From: Reticulitermes speratus
Lineage: Eukaryota > Arthropoda > Insecta > Blattodea > Rhinotermitidae
Length of the DNA: 64,000 bases
Direction: 5' to 3'
NCBI GenBank assembly: GCA_021186555.1
Contig: JAJKFL010000014.1
Span: 28,846,033-28,910,032, forward strand
Shown here: positions 57,261 through 64,000 of the stretch, piece by piece
Layout of the letters: each line of letters starts with the position of its first letter
How positions within the stretch are numbered: the stretch's first letter is position 1
Notes under the pieces: generated by a model
Database searches by the model: none
What the model was told of the DNA's origin: nothing
What the model saw: only the letters and a program-made list of their open reading frames with translations
Program-made: the position numbers and the translations under genes

Positions 57261-57425
57261 ATGTCTTCGCTCTTCTGTGATGTTACGCAGCGTTAATTGG
57301 TAGTTACGTTTCGAGACAGCTTATCGTTTCCATCTTAAAGGGTCAAGCTGTCTAAAAAAAGAGCGAAATCTCATTTACACTGCGGCGGAAGCCTGAAATC
57401 ACGCAAACAACCATAAGCGTGCATT
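57261..57425. mobile_element. Foldback variant related to the 33.8 kb palindrome
   Basis: GCTCTTCTGTGATGTTACGC then AGCGTTAATTGGTAGTTACG on the left; AGAGCGAAATCTCATTTACA and GCGGCGGAAGCCTGAAATCA on the right. The last phrase is identical to that after the right arm at 33.9 kb. Inner TTTCCATCTTAAAGGGTCAA resembles other family members. The right arm lacks the ACGC half-site. Confidence 0.6.
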
Positions 57426-58504
57426 CCGTAAAAATATTTTAATCCAACCTTGATTTATGAGAAGCTACAGGAGGGATATGGAAGCAAAATTACTATCTGA
57501 CAAAAATAAGTTCCACTAATAGGAGGAATTTTGGTAAACTGGTATTATCAGAAAAAGACTAATTGAGAAAATGTAGGAATTACGTCACCCCGTAAAGCTG
57601 GTGTCCGAGCCGAAATTTCAAATCGAATTCTGAGCAAAAGTTCTAAGTTCTCGGCCGTAATATTCAGTCATAATAGGCCAAAAACCACTTCATTCCGTTT
57701 CCTCTATAGTACAATATTGACAATTAGTTTGATGCTATTAACATTTTAAAGTGTGAAATCGTAGGTCTAATTGAATTGATAAAAAAGTACGGAATTTTTA
57801 GTGCAATACTATATTTCCTCAACCATTAGACAGTTACAGGATCAGCAAATAATAAGCCATCTCTCAGAAATGTGCAACAGACAAGAAATTACACCTATTC
57901 TGCCTCTGCAATTCATAAGTAATTTTATTCCAAATGTGATTACGAAAATCCAGGCAAAGAAATAAAGTAAGTGAAAATGTATACGAAGAGAGGTAAAGTG
58001 AAATGTAGTATGCGATACCAATCTTCGGACAGAATGCTGTGAAATGGATGTTATTGGGCTTGGTAGTGACTATTTAAATTGTTCAGCTGGGTGAGTAATT
58101 CCGCGGACTGACGACCTCATGAATTATAATAACATTCCCATGTCAGCATGTACATAAGAGACCTCTATTGGTTTCTATCCTGCAGTTATTGAATCCCGTG
58201 CCAAATTGTCTACTCAGTTTCATTAAGATATGTTTTTAATATATTGATCCCATTTACACCTGTCTTGTGTTCTCTTCAAGTTTTCCTCCCTAAACTTTGT
58301 CAGCATTTTGACTCAGTTCAAGAAAATTAACCAGAAATGATGCAGACAAACCAGTCATGGAATTCGGAAGCACGCCCGAACAAGACGTATCGTTATGCAG
58401 ATTGCGCTGCCAGTCTAATGTTTTTTTTCGTGCGTTTGTGTGTGTACATTTCAGAAAATTTCAGCGAAATTACAAGCTTCAGTGTACGTACAGAGATAAA
58501 TCCG
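57426..58504. other. Unassigned AT-rich DNA
   Basis: Nothing recognised. Confidence 0.35.
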
Positions 58505-58509
58505 ACACA

Positions 58510-58540
<31 letters not shown>

Positions 58541-58541
58541 G
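58505..58541. repeat. Compound (CA)n(CG)n microsatellite
   Basis: About 11 CA units then about 8 CG units; the CG part is unusual in this AT-rich background. Confidence 0.92.
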
Positions 58542-58565
58542 TTTTCACAAAGTAAATTCATATAC

Positions 58566-58950
58566 TAGACCAGACATTCACAACATACGGCCCGCGGGCC
58601 GCATGCGGCTCACTGGAGCTCACTGTGACGAAGTTTGGAAATAATATTTATTTTTAAAAAATTGGAATTTTTTAAAAGTTGAAAATTACATTTTGCAATC
58701 AATAATGGATTTTTGAACCGTGCTAGGCTGACGAGTAATTTAAAAAATATTTAATTTATTTAATTAGAAAATTATTAATAAATTATCACCCGTACCCCCT
58801 GAACCTACCCCTGTCAGCCGCAGCTGTTTTCTTTGGAGCAATACTGCCCTTGCCGCTTTTCGATTTCTGCACGCCTACACGAGTCAATCTGCAGACACAC
58901 AGCTGTGGTGGCCTACGCTGAAGCAGAGGAGGCTTGACCCCCAACACTGT
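58566..58950. mobile_element. hAT-like terminus and fragment
   Basis: AGACCAGACATTCACAACAT followed by ACGGCCCGCGGGCCGCATGC and GGCTCACTG resembles the end of many hAT elements (AGGGGTCGGCAACCT, then GGCCCGCGGGCCGCATGCGG). The rest, including a block at 58795-58950 (CCCCTGTCAGCCGCAGCTGT), may be internal sequence, but no matching second terminus is found and no transposase domain is seen. Confidence 0.5.
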
Positions 58951-60093
58951 CTCTAAACAGTCAAAACTTGTAGTAAAGATTCTTAATTTGCTGCTTATTT
59001 CTACTGTACTTAAAAACTATCGATTTTTTAATCGTACCGTATCCCCGTACGACTTGCCTCTCTTGCAATAATTAACGTCATATGACTATCAAGTAATATT
59101 AATTACCCACCTTTGACTGCCAAGTAGTCGTGTATGTATCTGTACATTCTATAATAGGAATGATTAGTTTCCAGGTTTTAGCATTAACTATAAAAATACA
59201 ACTGCAAACATTTTTGACAAACTATTTCCAACCCATCATGTGGTAGCAATGTCGGCGAGGGAATGTCGAAATGACAAATTCATAACGGAATATAACTTCC
59301 AGAGTCTCCTAGTTTCGAAACTGGGCCCTTTTAAGCTGTAAAACATTAATAAAGCTTGTTCGACCAAATTCCCATATTTGGCTGTAAAAAGGCAGTGACA
59401 TGCTACGAAGTAACCGCTGGCTTTTAGCTCTGTCTTGATAGAATTCTTTTTCTGCTGACTCGGAAGGAAAGACTTGCTTCTTTCTTTGCTAATTTGGAGC
59501 CTTTCTCCGTCCTGTGGCACTTCATCTTGCAGATCCTAAAAGACTTCTGAGGGGTGTGTTTATGGGATGCCCATCACGAAGGCGGTTCATTTAATCCCAT
59601 ACATTTTACTACAAACTTATTTAACTTTACACTACCCAAATAACAACAGTTATCACTTTTGCCTATTGATTAAGTATTCAATAAAAAAATCCAATGATAT
59701 CTTTTAGATTATTCCCTAAAAAATAAATACTCTTCAATGAGTTCCGATATAATTTGAAATATCAGTGTGTATAAGATCTATTTTCTCTTATAATTGAACA
59801 TATGTTTAGTATGAATGGGCATTGTAAGCAAATAGTACTGGTTTACGTTGGTTAACTGCATCTTGAACTGTTTTTCTTTAGATAACACGTTACATTTATC
59901 AGAAAACAAATACGCATTTACCAAAAAGTTACATATTTTATGGTTACATTATTGAGCCATATGTCTTGGTTCTCGTTTCGTTATGCGTGGCAATAATGCA
60001 ACGTAAATAAAACAGGCGGCTCTGAATTTTAATTCGTATAAATTACACATCGTTGGGTAAGGGGGTCTACAGATATGGGGGTGGATAAACTAA
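58951..60093. other. Unassigned AT-rich DNA
   Basis: A minus-strand frame at 59236-59520 lacks a known domain. Confidence 0.35.
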
Positions 60094-60345
60094 TACAGTA
60101 GAACCCGTATCCGCGGATTCGGTATCCGCGGTTTCAGCTATTCGCGGTTTACTGCGGATCGAAAATATTAACACATTCACTGCCAAAGTCGACCATGGTC
60201 GATTTAAGTATTTACGTTTTAATTTGCCAGCGTCGACTTTAGTCGATCTAAAGTTTACTTGTGTAGGGTTCGCTACTATCCGCGGTTTCAGGCATCTGCG
60301 GTAGGTCTTGGAACGTATCACCCGCGGATACGGGGGGACTACTGT
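60094..60345. mobile_element. Pogo/Tigger-like MITE
   Basis: The left end TACAGTAGAACCCGTATCCG pairs with the right end, which on the opposite strand reads TACAGTAGTCCCCCCGTATC. Both continue CGCGG. TA boundaries and the GTATCCGCGG core match terminal inverted repeats of pogo/Tigger elements. Extra internal CCGCGGTTTCAG copies occur on both sides. The 252-base element has no coding sequence. A short duplicated block (60181-60206 and 60225-60249, TGCCAAAGTCGACCATGGTC against TGCCAGCGTCGACTTTAGTC) sits in its middle. Confidence 0.8.
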
Positions 60346-62404
60346 ACTTTGAAGAGCAGTCAAGGGCAACCGACAAGGAATGGTACTCAAGATTTGAGGT
60401 TGGGACACGGGATAAGTACTTCTCGCCGTAAAAAAGAAGGCGTTTTACGAAATATTGCACAGCACCTAGAAATTTGAGCGTTTATTTAGCTCTAAAAAAG
60501 GCCCAGGTTTGTGTTTTTGAGATAATGATGTGTATCTTCAGTTCTCATGTAAGGGGGGACTTACTTTCACTGAAGGTGGCATTGTCGTCTTAAGGCGCAC
60601 TCTCCTCTCTGTAGGTCAGTCGTTCGTTTACACTGGAATGCCAATTGAACTTTCATAAACGACTTCAGGAGTCGACAGCCTTCTTTCAGGGAATTTAAGC
60701 CCATTTCGAATTAAAAGTAAGCTTTCAGGTGTTATGACTGTCTCCCTGTCTGTGATGTAATATCAGCGCCTAAATTTTGGGCTGATTATTTTGAGATTCG
60801 CCATGGAAGACTTACTAAATTTGGTGGGAAATGCCGATTTTCAGGCATATTGATCCATAATAAAACTCACTTTCCTAATAAATTTTCTCTTATATGTTAC
60901 AAGCCGTTAATAAAATGTTTATTAAACTCGACATGGGTGACCTTCGCGTAGCTCTATTCGGCCATTTTGAGTTTCTAATATTGACGTTTACAAGGCCAAT
61001 TTTACACAAGGCCCTAAATGAACTTTCTCGTGTATACCGTGAACTATACGCTTCATATATTCCTTTTAAATTTCATATGGGACACCTGAACAAAGAGATG
61101 TAATTTTGAGCTTTGTGTGTTACATTACAATGTACACTTTTCAAATCTCGTTATGGAACCTACATGCACCACCATGTCCACAACAGTCTTCCATTGGTCC
61201 CTGTCCTAAGCCAGTTAAATCCACTCCACAAAAAAAATCCGTTTCTTTAAAACCCATTTTAACCTGATGTTCCCCAACAACGTACAGAAGTGTTCTGATG
61301 GCCTGCAATGACGTTGGACCGAGGCATTGGATTAACATTTCAGCGTCCCCTAATTGTAAAGACGAAATAACGAAACTGTGTATGGTATGGTATGGTAAAG
61401 CCATGACTGGCAGAGTACAGAATAGGATTTGGATGCCCCATATTGGTGTAGGATTTCACGCCGAGATCAAGCATTAATCCTATTGCAAGTTGCTTAATTT
61501 ATACTGTCAATTAGTCGAGCTTTCCTGTCCGTCCTGCCCTCCGTTATCTGCACAGCTCCACGGGGCTATTACGCTCCATCAGCCGTTTATCTTCATTCAA
61601 CCCTGTTAAACCTTACTTCCATCAGTGTTCGGCCTGTCTCTATCAGTTATCTCGGACACAGTTTGGAATCTGATTGGTTACCACACTGTGGTGGCGCCTT
61701 TAGTCAATGTTCTATTTTAAAAATGATGGGGCTGTTTTTATTATCGTGTTCCTTTCAGAATTCTGTTGTTAGGAATAGGATGAGTACTTGCTCGAATATA
61801 TCGTTGCGTATGCTCATCCCATATTTTTAAAGCAGGACCTCAAGGTTCTCATTCTTTAAGTTTCGGCCTTACATACAAAATTCTAGGACTTGCTTTTCTG
61901 TCGTTATTCTGTAGTCGAGTACGTCAGAATGTAGTTGTGAAAAGAGCAGAGGGCGTGGAAGATATATGCTTGAGGCAAAATTAGTGTCCAGTTTTGAAAA
62001 CGAAAAAGTTCCTGAAGAGAGCAACAACGTTTTATGTACTCGTAAATCGATATATTTTCAACGTGGCATTTCAGTTTCATCAGGTGCCTTTCTAGAAATT
62101 TTGAAACTATTGAAGTTTAGTGTTTTGGCGAAATTTCCTTTTAAATCTTTCCGACTAAATTTCTTAATGGCATTGTGCTGGATTCTACAATACAGTATTT
62201 ATCAAATATCAAAAAAACTATAAAATGTATACTTTTATACTTGCATACTTGTTCCCTGGGATATGCATGTATGTTACTCTCGAATGTAGCTATGTACCTA
62301 AATATATATCCCTTTATATATATATATATATCCCTAATGGTGGCTTAGTAGAAATCGCAAAATGTTGGAGGTAGATTAATATAAATAATTAAAAGTAAAT
62401 ATCT
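60346..62404. other. Unassigned DNA
   Basis: Short frames without domains. A (TA)n run lies at 62316-62331. The TATGGTATGGTATGGTA repeat at 61381-61397 is a short tandem. Confidence 0.35.
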
Positions 62405-62595
62405 GGTAAAGTTAAAGTTTGTCCTAGAATAGGCCATGAAGGCTTAGAGGGGGGTAGAGGTATATCTACTTTTTTTCAACCTCGGCCCTAGATGGGGGTG
62501 ACGGGCGCGGAAAATCTCGCCCCCACCGGAATTCGATCCCCGGACCGTCCAGCACGTAGCGAGTCGCTATACCGACTGCGCTACACCGGCCTACG
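62405..62595 (-). mobile_element. SINE-B copy with well-preserved tRNA head, body deleted
   Basis: The minus strand begins GGCCGGTGTAGCGCAGTCGG, TATAGCGACTCGCTACGTGC, then the B box GGGGATCGAATTCCGGTGGG. It then jumps from GCGAGATTTTCCGCGCCCGT directly to CACCCCCATCTAGGGCCGAG, losing the central block with CAGCCTCC. The tail is TAGATATACCTCTACCCCCC and GCCTTCATGGCCTATTCTAG. Both pol III-type boxes are close to consensus, so this is the best reference head for the family. Confidence 0.9.
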
Positions 62596-62842
62596 TAAAT
62601 ATCTGGTACAAAATTTAATACAAATAAAGAGACTTTTTACTGGTAACTTGGAGTAAATTGCCTAATTAAGTTTTACATTTGCCAACGCATGGCAAGTATT
62701 TTGGGAGTTATATGGAGGTAAAAATGTCAGTTTGTTGATGTCCGCGGAAATCATTTCTCTTTATTTTACCATACGAAATACAAACACATTGTGTGGCAAA
62801 TGCCAAGTTCTTTAATGTTACACCAGGTGGCACATACATCTA
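62596..62842. other. Unassigned AT-rich DNA
   Basis: Nothing recognised. Confidence 0.3.
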
Positions 62843-62975
62843 CTACCACCGCACTTTAAGCACGAAGTCTTTCTTCGCTATGCGATCTTGTCTTGTAATA
62901 CCCAGCGAAGGCCGTAGAAACCTTTGTACTTCTACCAGTCTTCTAACCTTATGCCCTTTCTCAATACCTCTGCTA
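62843..62975 (-). mobile_element. LINE reverse-transcriptase scrap
   Basis: The C-terminal 40 residues of a longer minus-strand frame read EKGHKVRRLVEVQRFLRPSL, then GITRQDRIAKKDF. This resembles the RxLExxExxFLRxLLGxTRxDRIRNEDI block downstream of the reverse-transcriptase palm in RTE-type LINEs. The upstream part of the frame has no similarity that I can see, and the downstream GHV block is absent. Confidence 0.45.
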
Positions 62976-64000
62976 TGATACTTAAAAATTATTGTTTTAA
63001 GTAATATTATGTACTCTTCGACGTGTTTCTGATAGACCATGTAACATAAGTCACCGAAAATACCCAGAAACAATATCCGTTCTTTGGGATTTCTGGGGGT
63101 GGGGTGGGGGCACAGATTGACGTGACCACTTGATCGAAAGATGGACACAAAGGGAAGCAGATCAGTTTCCTGCTTCGGGGTCCCGTAATCGTTACACTGC
63201 ATTTTAAAGTGGAACACTCATACTGGTTTCACATCAAGTGTAACCGCCATAATAGTATTGTTTCCCCTCCCTTTAATTTCTTCCCCAATGACATATGCCA
63301 TGAATCCTGAATCGATCTACTATAATTTAAACCTGAACTCTCATATTTTTAGTTAAGTATAAAGGGGTCTTTTCTGAATACATACGTATACAGTAACAAG
63401 AAATATTTGTTTACTGCTGGTGTGATCTTTATTTTATTTTCAATAATTCGTCACTAGCTGGTGAAGTCCCGCATGTAACCTCGTGTTAGCATTCTGCTCT
63501 GTGATATTAACAGCATGACCACCAGAAGTTAATTAAACATTTCACTGTTGTTTTCACTCTCTCAGCGAAACTTTGAATTACAAAATCAAAGCTTTGAAAA
63601 TGTAAACTGGGCAGGTGGCCCTCACTTCGAATTTCGACATGAGTTTTGCACGTCATAATTCTAGATTAACGTGAAAGGTAAAACGAAATTTCAGCACTTA
63701 AAATTTTACATGAAGGGCGTAAGAACATGTAGGGCAGATAGTATGACAACAATCTGTAGGATTACTGTAAATCCAGGAATGGTGTATACTTCGTGTGAAG
63801 GGAGAATGCATGTTTATCTAGGTGATAAATATCAGATTTAAATAAAGCCTACAGTATGAAAGAACACACCTGAATGTCAGTTACTGATAACACGACACCA
63901 ACATTTTGTACACTCTTCGCTAATAGTGACGTGGTAGAAGTCCCTCTTTTATTTCTTGTACTCACACAAGGTGATTTTAATTTGGAGGATTGTTAGGTCA
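62976..64000. other. Unassigned AT-rich DNA
   Basis: No gene, repeat boundary or RNA feature recognised to the end of the window. Confidence 0.4.

Noticed and set aside
62520-62595. Genuine tRNA gene on the minus strand
   Set aside because: Close to tRNA-like in boxes A and B, but followed directly by SINE-B body and tail shared with a dozen other copies.
62843-63217. A complete 124-codon gene on the minus strand
   Set aside because: Only its last 40 residues resemble anything, namely a LINE reverse transcriptase block; the rest is unsupported.

Overview
This window looks like a piece of a large, AT-rich, repeat-dense insect genome. No bacterial, organellar or viral gene organisation is visible and I find no convincing host protein-coding exon, intact tRNA, rRNA or CRISPR array. 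The evidence for an insect is the mix of relics: three tRNA-headed SINE families, fragments of several LINE families ending in trinucleotide tails, an internally deleted mariner-like transposon carrying an insect-type HTH domain, and a dispersed foldback family built on a CTACACGGYGTMACATCCCAG half-site. The repeat style reminds me of cockroaches and relatives (Blattodea), but that is recollection, not a search result.

Layout. 0.6-5.1 kb: foldback elements (0.6, 1.7 kb), a SINE-B relic (1.2 kb), a minus-strand LINE fragment (3.2-3.6 kb) and mariner-like element M1 with 111-bp inverted ends (4553-5142). 6.9-16.3 kb: LINE ends (6.9, 11.4 kb), SINE-B copies (11.8, 13.2, 15.0 kb), a foldback (13.7 kb), an 82-bp hairpin with M1-like ends (14213-14294), and a SINE-A split by a 5'-truncated LINE with a zinc-knuckle C-terminus (15.3-16.3 kb). 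18.7-29.4 kb: SINEs of all three families, two with exact target-site duplications, plus LINE and foldback relics. 30.5-34.3 kb: an AAT-rich minisatellite, a polyadenylated retrocopy with target duplication (32.4 kb), a near-perfect palindrome (33.8 kb) and an RTE-like reverse-transcriptase end (34.0 kb). 35.7-51.1 kb: further LINEs and SINE-B copies, including a head-to-head SINE pair (43.4-44.0 kb) and a second mariner-like deletion element nested in a foldback (49.7-50.4 kb). 53.7-64 kb: a LINE fragment, a second SINE-A split in its tRNA B box (56.2 kb), a hAT-like terminus (58.6 kb), a pogo/Tigger-like MITE (60.1 kb), a SINE-B with a well-kept tRNA head (62.5 kb) and a LINE scrap (62.9 kb).

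How the parts relate. Nothing here forms an operon or pathway; the logic is one of successive insertion. The order of events can be read where elements are nested: LINE sequence into SINE-A twice, and mariner M2 into a foldback. The most unusual observation is that both SINE-A interruptions have their 3' junction at the same base of the tRNA-like B box, which could mean a LINE lineage that targets this promoter motif. The intervening unique-looking DNA may be intergenic or intronic; I cannot tell which from this window.
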